64,000 bases of DNA, taken from Bradyrhizobium retamae (lineage in GTDB: Bacteria > Pseudomonadota > Alphaproteobacteria > Rhizobiales > Xanthobacteraceae). The DNA is taken from the NCBI RefSeq assembly GCF_001440415.1, contig NZ_LLYA01000154.1, positions 46,400 to 110,399 of the forward strand, in the 5' to 3' direction. Below the pieces are notes generated by a model that was given only the letters and a program-made list of their open reading frames with translations, had not been told where the DNA came from and did no database searches. A program made the translations under genes and the position numbers. Of the stretch, positions 36,104 to 44,700 are shown piece after piece. How positions within the stretch are numbered: the stretch's first letter is position 1; each line of letters starts with the position of its first letter.

Positions 36104-36846
36104 CAGCGAACCTCGATCGCAACGGGCGTCGACTTCTTGCGCCGGATCAGCCACCACACGCCGGCGAGATCCATGATCCCGATCCATAACCGGTCAAAGA
36201 AGCCGTAATTGGACACGCCGGAATGGCGCGGGCGGTCGATCACGTCGACGTAAGCGATGTCGAAACCTTCGCGGCGTACCAGCGCCGGCAGGAACCGATG
36301 CAGCCCGTCGAAATAGGGCATCGAGAGGAACACCTCGCGCGGGAACGCCTTCAGCCCGCAACCGGTGTCGCGGGTGCCGTCGCGCAGGATCGCCTTGCGC
36401 ACGCCGTTGGCGATCCGCGACTGCAGTTTCTTGAAGCCGGTGTCCTTGCGCCCGACCCGCTGGCCTGCCGCAAGACCGACGTGGCCGTCGCCTTTTTCAA
36501 CTGCCGCGATCAGGTCCGGCAGGAACGCCGGATTGTTTTGCCCGTCCCCGTCGAGCGTCGCCACGATGGCGCCGCGCGCGGCCCGCACGCCGCTGCGCAC
36601 CGCTGCCGATTGCCCGCTCGAGGCGGCGTGCTTCAATTGCCGAAGCTGCGGATACTGCTTCATCATCGCCGCCAGCCGCTCGGCGGTCGCATCCGTCGAA
36701 CCGTCGTTGACATAGATGATCTCGTAGGCCCAGCGGCTGCCGAGCGCGCTGACGATTTCCGCAATCAGCGGCGCGACGTTGTCCGCCTCGTTGCGCACCG
36801 GCACAACGATTGAAACGGCGACCGCATCTCTGTCGGCAGGTGTCAA
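36103..36846 (-). CDS. GT2 glycosyltransferase, dolichol/undecaprenyl-phosphate sugar synthase type
   Basis: A 247-residue family 2 enzyme. The nucleotide-sugar site is VSIVVPVRNEADNV and YVNDGSTDAT, and the metal-binding DxD lies in TLDGDGQNNP. The pattern is that of DPM1 and ArnC, which join a sugar to a polyprenyl phosphate at the inner membrane. The C-terminus has one amphipathic or membrane segment (IGIMDLAGVWWLI). The start codon appears to be TTG 36846. It sits between a PAP2 phosphatase and a LAB_N protein, with an ArnT-like transferase upstream in the operon. The sugar is unknown; mannose is attractive. Confidence 0.88.
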   Translation of the reverse strand: MTPADRDAVAVSIVVPVRNEADNVAPLIAEIVSALGSRWAYEIIYVNDGSTDATAERLAAMMKQYPQLRQLKHAASSGQSAAVRSGVRAARGAIVATLDGDGQNNPAFLPDLIAAVEKGDGHVGLAAGQRVGRKDTGFKKLQSRIANGVRKAILRDGTRDTGCGLKAFPREVFLSMPYFDGLHRFLPALVRREGFDIAYVDVIDRPRHSGVSNYGFFDRLWIGIMDLAGVWWLIRRKKSTPVAIEVR

Positions 36847-36918
36847 ATCGGCACTCGTCTGGTTGGTTTGGAAGGACCCGGAACCGGGACTTATCGGGCC
36901 GTCTGGCGGCGTCCGCTT

Positions 36919-37764
36919 TTATGGGGCGAAAGCGCCCCGGGCAACCCTTTTGAGGCGCCCGGACGAGGGCCCGGCAAGGGACACGATGCTGCCGTCGCGC
37001 TGGATCGCAAATCCGAGCCGGCGGGCCGCAAACCAGTATTGTACGAACATCGCACCGACAATGCCGACCAGGGCCCCGGCAACCACGTCACTGGGGTGAT
37101 GGGCGACCAGCACCAGACGGGTCACCGCAATGATGAGGGCATAGACGGCCATCGCAAAGCGAGCCTTCGGCCAGATGACCGACACGGCGAACGCGAGCGC
37201 AAAGGCGGTCGTGGCGTGGCCGGAAGGAAAGCTGTAGTAGGCCGGGTTGCCCGCGAAGTGCGAGAAGTGGAAAGCGTTGGCCTCGCCACCGACAAATGGC
37301 CGGCCGCGGCCGATGCTGTATTTCAGCACCTCGGTGACCATACTGGACATGGCGACGGCGCAGAAGATGAACTGCAGCCGTGTTCCGAGACCGAGCAGCA
37401 GTGACCGTCTGATGCCATGCAGCGCCGGTGCGGCGATCGCGACCGCGATCAGCAATCCTGCCAGCCCCGCCAACACATATTCGTCCTTGCCGAAATCGGT
37501 GAGAATGCGGACCCACCACAGCGAGGGCGTACCGCGCTTTGGCATCTGGGCGATTTCCCACGCGTCGATCGCATACATCAGCACGATGATCGCTGCGCCG
37601 AGACCTGCCGAGATCCACAAGGCGTGACGCGCCGCGCGGCGGCCGGCCTCGGCCCGTCGCGAATGCGACGGCGACCGCACGAGCTGCGCCAATGACAACC
37701 ACGTTAGCGTGGCGAAACGCGCAAGATAGCTTTTGGAATCGTCGACAGCAGGGCTCGCAGCCAT
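36919..37764 (-). CDS. PAP2-family membrane phosphatase
   Basis: A 281-residue membrane protein with about six spans. The three acid-phosphatase motifs are complete: KYSIGRGRP, SFPSGHATT and RLVLVAHHPSD. Active sites of this class face the periplasm. Candidates are a lipid A phosphatase of the LpxE type or an undecaprenyl-pyrophosphate phosphatase. Its ATG follows the ArnT-like stop by one base, which supports a role in the same glycolipid pathway. A long N-terminal cytoplasmic stretch (about 45 residues) precedes the first span. Confidence 0.88.
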   Translation of the reverse strand: MAASPAVDDSKSYLARFATLTWLSLAQLVRSPSHSRRAEAGRRAARHALWISAGLGAAIIVLMYAIDAWEIAQMPKRGTPSLWWVRILTDFGKDEYVLAGLAGLLIAVAIAAPALHGIRRSLLLGLGTRLQFIFCAVAMSSMVTEVLKYSIGRGRPFVGGEANAFHFSHFAGNPAYYSFPSGHATTAFALAFAVSVIWPKARFAMAVYALIIAVTRLVLVAHHPSDVVAGALVGIVGAMFVQYWFAARRLGFAIQRDGSIVSLAGPSSGRLKRVARGAFAP

Positions 37765-37765
37765 C

Positions 37766-39508
37766 TTACTCCGTGCCTTCCGAGCGGAAGATGGCGATCG
37801 ATATCGCCTTGCCCTGCGAAATGTTATAGCCCTCGATCCGCTTCGCTACATTGTAGCGCAGCCCGATCGCTTCGGCGCGCTGGACGAAGGCGCGCTCCGT
37901 GCGCGATTCAACCAGCGCGAAGCGGCAACTGCCCTGCCCGAGGAAATCGGCCGCGCCGGATCCGTCGGTCAGCAGCGTGCCGGTACCGGTCATGAAGACG
38001 AGGCTCGGCTCGTGGAAGCCCGCGGCCGCTGCCTTTGGCCCGACGCAGACCACGTTGCGAAGCGCGCGCGCGATCTCGGCGCTTGGAAACATGGCAGTCA
38101 GCGACGGCATGACAATGCCGTAGACTCCGACCGCCAGAAACATTGCCGCGACCACAGCATTCAACAGCGAGCGCTCGGCGCGGCTGTCCTCGAACATCCA
38201 CCACGCGATCAGGCCGAAAATCATCGCCGCCGCCAGGAAGGGCCAAGCCGGAAATGCCGGGTAATGCGTCAGCTTGATGGCGCCGATGACGGCGATCACG
38301 GATGCCCCGGCCGGAATGACAAACCACCAGGCCGCACCGCGCATCAGCCAGGAGCGCGACAGCACGCGGCGCTCCAGCGCGCCGGCGGTGAGGATCGCAA
38401 TCGCCGGGTAGAGCGGCAGCACGTAATGCGGCAGCTTGGTCAGCACCAGTTCGAACACGATCCATGACGGAACCAGCCACGCCAGAAGATATTGCGCGCC
38501 GGGCTCCCGCCGCGCGCGCCATACCGCCGGAGCCGCCATTCCCGCCAGCGCCGCGCCCGGCCAGAACGTGACCCAGAACAGCAGCAGATAGAGGCCGGGC
38601 GGCGCGCCATGGGACTCCTGCGCGCCGAGCTTGCTCAGCATGTCGCCGCCGAGCGAATTGGAGAAGAATGCCTCGCCCGCGCGCCAGAAGATCGCAACGA
38701 ACCAGGGCAGCACCAGCACCAGCGTCCACATCAGCCCCCAGACCGGGCGCAGCCGCCAAAGCCATGCCGCCGAGCGGTCGAGGATCGCGAGCGCCAGGAT
38801 GGTCAGCCCGACGAACATCAGGATCAGCGGTCCCTTGAGCAGGATGCCGCCGGCCAGCGCCGTCCAGAAGATAGCCGGCGGGGCCCAGGGCGGACGCGCC
38901 GGATCCTCGCCACGCTGCCAGGACAGATACACCCGCGCCATTGCCCCCATCGCGGCGACAACGGTCAAGAGCAGCATCGCGTCGGTTTTGGCTAGCCTTG
39001 CTTCGGCGCCGAGCAGGACGGAACTGCACATCATCAGTGCTGCCAGCGCGGCCCCGCGCCGCGTGACAAAGGCGAGCGCCGCCCAGTAGGTCAGGAGAAC
39101 CGCGCCGATGGCCCCGATCAGGGAGGGAATCCGGTAAAGCCAAATGCGCAACTGCGCGCGCGGCAGGCCGAGCGATGAGGCGGTTTCGACCACGGCGGCC
39201 TGCAGCCAGTAGATGCCGACCGGCTTCTTGTAGCGGACGTCGTCCTGGAAGCGGATGTCGACGAAATCGCCGCTTTCGACCATCTGCTTGGTCGCCTGCG
39301 CAAAGCGCGCCTCGTCCCGGTCGATTGCCGGAATGTTGAAGAATCCGGGCAGGAAAAGCACGATGCCGCAGAGCACCAGAAACACGACGGCGCGAAAATG
39401 GTTCGCGGTGGCAAAGTCGAACACAACGGCCAGCCTGCGGCCGGAATGCGCAGGTTTTACAGGCTGTTGGCCCGCTCCAAAGCGTGGGGGGTGCAAGGTT
39501 TCCACCAT
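37766..39508 (-). CDS. ArnT-like polyprenyl-phosphate glycosyltransferase (GT-C fold)
   Basis: A 580-residue integral membrane protein with about twelve spans. The first periplasmic loop carries the catalytic acidic pair (IDRDEARFAQATKQM) and YKKPVGIYWLQA, typical of ArnT/PMT-type enzymes. These take a sugar from a polyprenyl phosphate in the periplasm and attach it to lipid A or protein. It is the first gene of a four-gene run with PAP2, GT2 and LAB_N genes. Together they suggest decoration of lipid A with a neutral sugar after dephosphorylation. Confidence 0.88.
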   Translation of the reverse strand: MVETLHPPRFGAGQQPVKPAHSGRRLAVVFDFATANHFRAVVFLVLCGIVLFLPGFFNIPAIDRDEARFAQATKQMVESGDFVDIRFQDDVRYKKPVGIYWLQAAVVETASSLGLPRAQLRIWLYRIPSLIGAIGAVLLTYWAALAFVTRRGAALAALMMCSSVLLGAEARLAKTDAMLLLTVVAAMGAMARVYLSWQRGEDPARPPWAPPAIFWTALAGGILLKGPLILMFVGLTILALAILDRSAAWLWRLRPVWGLMWTLVLVLPWFVAIFWRAGEAFFSNSLGGDMLSKLGAQESHGAPPGLYLLLFWVTFWPGAALAGMAAPAVWRARREPGAQYLLAWLVPSWIVFELVLTKLPHYVLPLYPAIAILTAGALERRVLSRSWLMRGAAWWFVIPAGASVIAVIGAIKLTHYPAFPAWPFLAAAMIFGLIAWWMFEDSRAERSLLNAVVAAMFLAVGVYGIVMPSLTAMFPSAEIARALRNVVCVGPKAAAAGFHEPSLVFMTGTGTLLTDGSGAADFLGQGSCRFALVESRTERAFVQRAEAIGLRYNVAKRIEGYNISQGKAISIAIFRSEGTE

Positions 39509-39586
39509 GCTGTTCGCATACGATGAAACCGCACTGCAAACAACACCGCAAGTCCCCCTAAGTTGCGGCCATCAGGCGGCTTTTCA

Positions 39587-41746
39587 CTACTGTATCCGGA
39601 TCACCACGGTATCGGCCGCGCCGGTCGCATCGATCACCGTCAGCCGGGCAAAGCCCGGCCCGGGCGGATCGACCAGGCGCTGGCGACGGCTGTCGATCTC
39701 GCCGACCGAGGCGCCGTTCATCATGATGGTCAGCGGTAGCACGCCGCCGGCAACCTTGACCGGCATCGCGGCGGCCTGCCCGTCGCTTGAACGGTCGACG
39801 TCGATGCGCGAGCCGTTCAGGGGAAACTGGATGCGCGGCGCAGAATCGCTGCCGGTCCGGATCAGTTCGCCGACCGGACGGAACCGCCGCAACGGCAATG
39901 GCAGTTTGGCGTTGCTGGCGATCAGCGCTCCCTTTGGCGGCTTCGGCAGCGCCGCCGGGATTCTTCCGGTGCGCGCAAAGGCATCGAACAGGATCGGCGC
40001 GGCGGCGGTGCGGCCGACCAGGCCCGGGACCGGCGCGCCGTCGGGACGCCCAACCCACACGCCGATCGTGATGCGGCCATCGAAGCCGACCGACCACGCG
40101 TCGCGATAGCCATAGCTGGTGCCGGTCTTGAACGCGATCTTGTTGTGCACGCCGTTTTCCGGCGGCGGCGTGCCGAGCAGTACGTTGCCGACCTGCCAGG
40201 CGGCGGCCTGGTCCATCAGCCGCAACGGCTCGCGCTCGTCCTTGGTGAGCATGATCTCGCGCAGCGGCCGCGCCGCGCCCAGCCGCGCCAGCCCGGCATA
40301 GAGCTGCGCCAGGTCCTGCAAGGTGACGCCGACGCCGCCAAGGCCCATCGCAAGGCCCGGCGCCTCGTCCTTCGGCAGCACGAGATTGCCGCCGGCCTGC
40401 TTCAGCCGCGACGACAGCCGGCTGGAGCCGACGCGGTCGAGCAGCGCGATCGCCGGCACGTTCAGCGAGAGTTGCAACGCCTTACGCACCGGCACGGTGC
40501 CCTGGAACATCATGTCGAAATTTTCCGGCGCATAGGAGCCGAAGCGGATCGGGCGGTCGTCGATCAGGCTCTCGGGGTGCACAAACCCATCCTCGAAGGC
40601 GAGCCCGTAGATGAACGGTTTTAGCGTCGATCCGGGCGAGCGCACGGCGCGGGTCATGTCGACCTGTCCGGCGCGGCGCTCGTCGAAATAATCCGCCGAG
40701 CCCACGCGCGCCAGCACGTCGCCCGTTTCGTTGTCGACCGCGATGATGGCGACTGAAAGATTCGGCCCCTGCGCCACGGCACGGTCGCGCGCCAAGGCTT
40801 CCAGCGTTTTCTGCAAGCCGGAATCCAGCGTGAGCTTGATCAGCGGCGTGTCTTTCACCGTTGCCATCGCGGCATCGGAGGAATGCGGCGCCAGGATCGG
40901 CATCGGCTTGCGCAGCCGCGGCACCGCCACCGCCTTGGCCTGCGCCGCGTCCTCTTGCGACACCACGCCATCCTCGACCATCCGTGCCAGCACGCGGTCC
41001 CGCGCGACGTGGGCGGCTTCCGGATGACGGTCGAGCCGGCGACGCTCCGGCGATTGCGGCAGCGCGACCAGCAATGCGGCTTCAGCGAGTGTAAGCCGCT
41101 TCGGCTCCTTGCCGAAATAGGCAATGGATGCGGCGCGGATGCCTTCGAGATTGCCGCCGAACGGCGCCAGCGCCAGATAGAGATCGAGGATTTCGTCCTT
41201 GCTCAGTTGCCGCTCGAGCTGGACCGCGCGCACCATCTGGCGCAGCTTTGCGTAGACCGAGCGCTCGCGCCGCGGCTCTATCAGCCGCGCCAGTTGCATT
41301 GTAATCGTCGAGCCGCCGGAGACGATGTGGCCGCGCGTGACGAGCTGCAGCGCGGCCCTCCCCAGCGCCAACGGATCGACGCCGCCATGCGACCAGAACC
41401 GGCGGTCTTCATACGCGAGTAGCACCTTCAGATATCCGGGATCGACCGCCGTCTTCGCATCCACCGGCAGCCGCCAGCGTCCATCGGCCATCGCATAGGC
41501 GCGCAGCAGCTTGCCGTTGCGATCGACGATGGTGGTGGAGACTTTGCGCGCCTCTTCCAGCGGCAATGGCCCCAGTGAGTAGACCCAACCCGCGAAGGCG
41601 GTCGTGATGACGACGAGGACAAAGGCCAGCGTTACGGCGATCCGGAAAAAGCGGCGAGGCCCAGTACCATCGTCATGGCCGGACTTGCCCGGCCATGACG
41701 ATTGAGATTGTGGTGACACCGCGTCGCTCATCCCTCCCTCGCTCAT
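39587..41746 (-). CDS. pbpC: Penicillin-binding protein 1C (glycosyltransferase/transpeptidase)
   Basis: A 719-residue bifunctional peptidoglycan enzyme. It has a cytoplasmic start, one span (RIAVTLAFVLVVITTAFAGWV), the GT51 domain with EDRRFWSHGGVD and GGSTITMQLARL, then the transpeptidase domain with STLK (active serine), SLN and KTGTS, and the C-terminal PBP1C domain. The start ATG 41746 overlaps the stop of the macroglobulin gene (ATGA); ATG 41731 is an alternative. Residues 15-26 are encoded by a palindromic element, so the cytoplasmic tail seems to have been altered by insertion. Pairing with an alpha-2-macroglobulin is a classic arrangement. Confidence 0.93.
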   Translation of the reverse strand: MSEGGMSDAVSPQSQSSWPGKSGHDDGTGPRRFFRIAVTLAFVLVVITTAFAGWVYSLGPLPLEEARKVSTTIVDRNGKLLRAYAMADGRWRLPVDAKTAVDPGYLKVLLAYEDRRFWSHGGVDPLALGRAALQLVTRGHIVSGGSTITMQLARLIEPRRERSVYAKLRQMVRAVQLERQLSKDEILDLYLALAPFGGNLEGIRAASIAYFGKEPKRLTLAEAALLVALPQSPERRRLDRHPEAAHVARDRVLARMVEDGVVSQEDAAQAKAVAVPRLRKPMPILAPHSSDAAMATVKDTPLIKLTLDSGLQKTLEALARDRAVAQGPNLSVAIIAVDNETGDVLARVGSADYFDERRAGQVDMTRAVRSPGSTLKPFIYGLAFEDGFVHPESLIDDRPIRFGSYAPENFDMMFQGTVPVRKALQLSLNVPAIALLDRVGSSRLSSRLKQAGGNLVLPKDEAPGLAMGLGGVGVTLQDLAQLYAGLARLGAARPLREIMLTKDEREPLRLMDQAAAWQVGNVLLGTPPPENGVHNKIAFKTGTSYGYRDAWSVGFDGRITIGVWVGRPDGAPVPGLVGRTAAAPILFDAFARTGRIPAALPKPPKGALIASNAKLPLPLRRFRPVGELIRTGSDSAPRIQFPLNGSRIDVDRSSDGQAAAMPVKVAGGVLPLTIMMNGASVGEIDSRRQRLVDPPGPGFARLTVIDATGAADTVVIRIQ
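41669..41702. repeat. REP-like palindrome inside the pbpC reading frame
   Basis: ATCGTCATGGCCGG and its exact reverse complement CCGGCCATGACGAT surround a six-base loop: 14 perfect base pairs. The sequence is the same type as the dispersed CGTCATGGCCGG-type hairpins found between Bradyrhizobium genes, yet it encodes residues 15-26 of PBP1C (QSSWPGKSGHDD) without breaking the frame. Confidence 0.7.
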
Positions 41747-44700
41747 TTCGCCGGACGCACCTCGACCGAGCCGGTGCCGGTACGGCCGTAGCGCGAGGGG
41801 TTGTACATGTCCTCGACATAGGCCTGCGGCAGCACGTATTTGCCGGGCGAGACCGCGCGCACGATGTAGGCCACCGTGAACACCGACTGGTCGTCGCTGG
41901 CGCGCTCGATCGCCGCGGTGAAGCGGTCGTCTCGGAACTCGGTATGTTCCGGCTCCTCGCCGTCCTCGATCCAATCCAGCGTGCCGGAGTCACCGGACGA
42001 CACCAGGCGCGGGTTGTCGATCTCGAGACCGGCCGGCAGATAGTCGGCCACCATGATGTGCCCGCGTTCCGGCTTGGCCTCGGTGATCTTCAGCACCACC
42101 GCAAAACGATCGTTCTGCTTGGCCTTGGTGACGTCGGCGGGCTTGCCGTCGAGCGTGAAGTAATTGCGCTCGATCTTGAAGCCGTTGGAAGCCGCGGGCT
42201 CGGGCGTAACCGGCGAGCCCGAGACCGAGACCACCGCCTGCACCGGCGCATCGCCGGTATTGGTGATCTTGACCGGCTTGCCGGCCACCGCCTCGGCCTT
42301 GTAGCTGCGATAGACCGCGGCCTTGACCGGCGATCCATCGATATCGAGCGCCAGCGTTTCCTTCGACAGTGCCCGCGCGGCCAGCACCATCCACGCATTC
42401 TCCTGCGTAGAGGTGTAGGGCGTCAGCCCGCGCGCCGCTTCGACCCGCTGAACGGCCTGCGTCAGTGTCGCCCGCGGCGCGTTGCCTTCGCTGGCGAGCG
42501 AGACCAGCGCCGCTGCGTCGCGCAGCGCCGAGCCGTAATCGACGCGGCCGAACTCGATTACCGGTTTTGGCGCCAGCGCATCGAGTGCCGCCGCATAGGC
42601 CCGTTCCGCCCGCGTCTTGTCGCCGACCAGAGCCAGCGCCGCGGCGAGCTGCGATTTCGCAATCGGCGTTGCGAGATTGCTCAGCTTGGTGTCGGCGAGA
42701 TAGCGGAGATCGCCGATCGGCGCTGCGCCATTGCGGGCGAGCACATAGAGGCCGTAGGCCAGATCGCGCCCGCCGTCCTTTTCCGGCTCGTTTGCATTGA
42801 CCACGGAGTTGCGGATGCGGTCCAGCGCGTTCTTGAACAGCACGTCCGGGACCGCAAAGCCCTTTTCGCGGGCCCGCGTCAGGAAGTCCGTCACATAGGC
42901 ATCGAGCCAGGCGTCTTCGCCGCCGGCCGACCACAGGCCGAACGAGCCGTTCGAGCCCTGCCGCGCCAGCAGCCGTTCGATCGCGTCCTTGATACGCTGG
43001 TCGACGGCGGTATCCATCGCCAGATGCGCGCCGGCCGCCAGATCATTGACATAGAGCAGCGGCATCGCGCGGCTGGTGATCTGCTCGGAACAACCGTGCG
43101 GATAACGATCCAGCGCCTTCAGAATGGTCGCCGCATCGAGCGCGGTGGAGAGGCTGACCGAAAGCGAGACGCTGCCGGTGCCCGACACGAGGTCGGAGAA
43201 CATGTCCGGAGTCAGCGTCAGGCTCTCGCCTTTCGCCAATGTCCGAATCGAGCGCCGCGCCAGCACCTGCGTCGCCGCCTTGACGTCGAGCGCATAATGC
43301 CGGGCCAGCGTCAGGCCGTTCGGGCCCTTGATGTCGACATCGAGATTGGCGGTGCCGGCGCCGCCGGCATCGAGCGCCAGCGACATCGAGGTCCGCTGCT
43401 TGGCCGCGAGTTTGACCGTCGTGGTCGGATTGCCCGTCAGCTTCACGGGTCCCGAGGTCTTCACGTTGATGCTGTAGTCGCCGGGTGCGCCCTCGACATT
43501 GTCGAGGTCGAAACTCATGGTGCCCTTGTCGCCATTGAGCAGGAAGCGCGGCAGCGTCGCCGTCAGCACGACGGGATCGCGCACCGTGACATCGATGGTG
43601 GCGCGGCCAAGTTTGGTCGCGTTCCACGCCACCGCCATCACGCGTGCAGTGCCGGCGAACTCCGGAATGTCGAAACTGATCTCGGCGGTGCCGTCGGCGC
43701 CAACCGCGACGATGCCGGAATAGAGCGCGAGCGGCTTCTGCGTGGGCGGCGAGCCCTGCATCTCGGCGCCCGCGGAATCGCCGCCGGTCCTGATCTGGCC
43801 GCGCGTGCCCTGCATGCCATCGATCAACTGCCCGTAGAGGTCGCGGATTTCGGCCGTCAGGCGGCGCTGGCCGAGATAATAGTCATCGGGTGCCGGCGGC
43901 TTGTAGTTGGTTAGATTGAGGATGCCGACATCGACCGCGGCGACGACGATCTTGGCGTCCTCGCCGGGATTGAGCCCGCCGAGCTTGACCGGAATCTTCA
44001 AGCTGGTGCCGGGCCGAACCAGCGGCGGCGGCGACAGCGCGACTTGGAGCGTGCGCGCCTTCTTGTCGATGCCGAACCACTTTAAGCCGATCGCCCGTCC
44101 GGGCATCCGTGACGCCGCCGCGTCCAGCGGTCGCCGCAGCGTCGCCAGCACGTAGGCGCCGGTGCCCCAGTCCTTGCCGACCATCAATTTGACCTGCTGG
44201 GTGCCTTCCTTGACGTCGACGGTCTGGGTCGTCAGCAGGCGGTCGCCGAGCACGTTGACCGTGAGCTTGCCGGTGGTGCGGGCATTGACCGACACCACCA
44301 TGGTGTCGCCGGAGGCGTATTCCGGCTTGTCGATCGAAGTCTCCAACAGGTCCGGCGTATCGGCGCTGCCGTCGGAATACCAGCCGACGTCGAACTGCAC
44401 CGAGGTGATCGGGCCATCCGCCTCGTTCGATTTGACGTCCAGGCGATAGCGGCCGGGCTCCGGCGCGACCGACACCCGCGCCGCCTTGTCTGATGTCAGC
44501 GTCAGGTCGCCATCGGCAACGCGTTTGGTGGATTTGACCGGCTCATATTCCCAGGACGAGTTTTGCCGGTACCACTGATAACGCGACTCCATCTTCAAGA
44601 GTTCGTAGCGCAGGCCGTCGCGCGACAGTTGCTTGCCGTCCGGGCTGACGAACACCACGTCGAACTCGGCCTTGTCGCCTTCAGCGACGCTCTTGTCGCC

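Noticed and set aside
37908..39551. 547-codon frame overlapping the ArnT-like gene on the same strand
   Set aside because: Frame-shifted shadow, rich in Arg and Gly; the ArnT frame has the catalytic acidic pair and membrane spans.
41695..43914. 739-codon open frame antisense to the alpha-2-macroglobulin gene
   Set aside because: Arg/His-rich shadow without domains; the minus-strand gene has the thioester motif and conserved structure.
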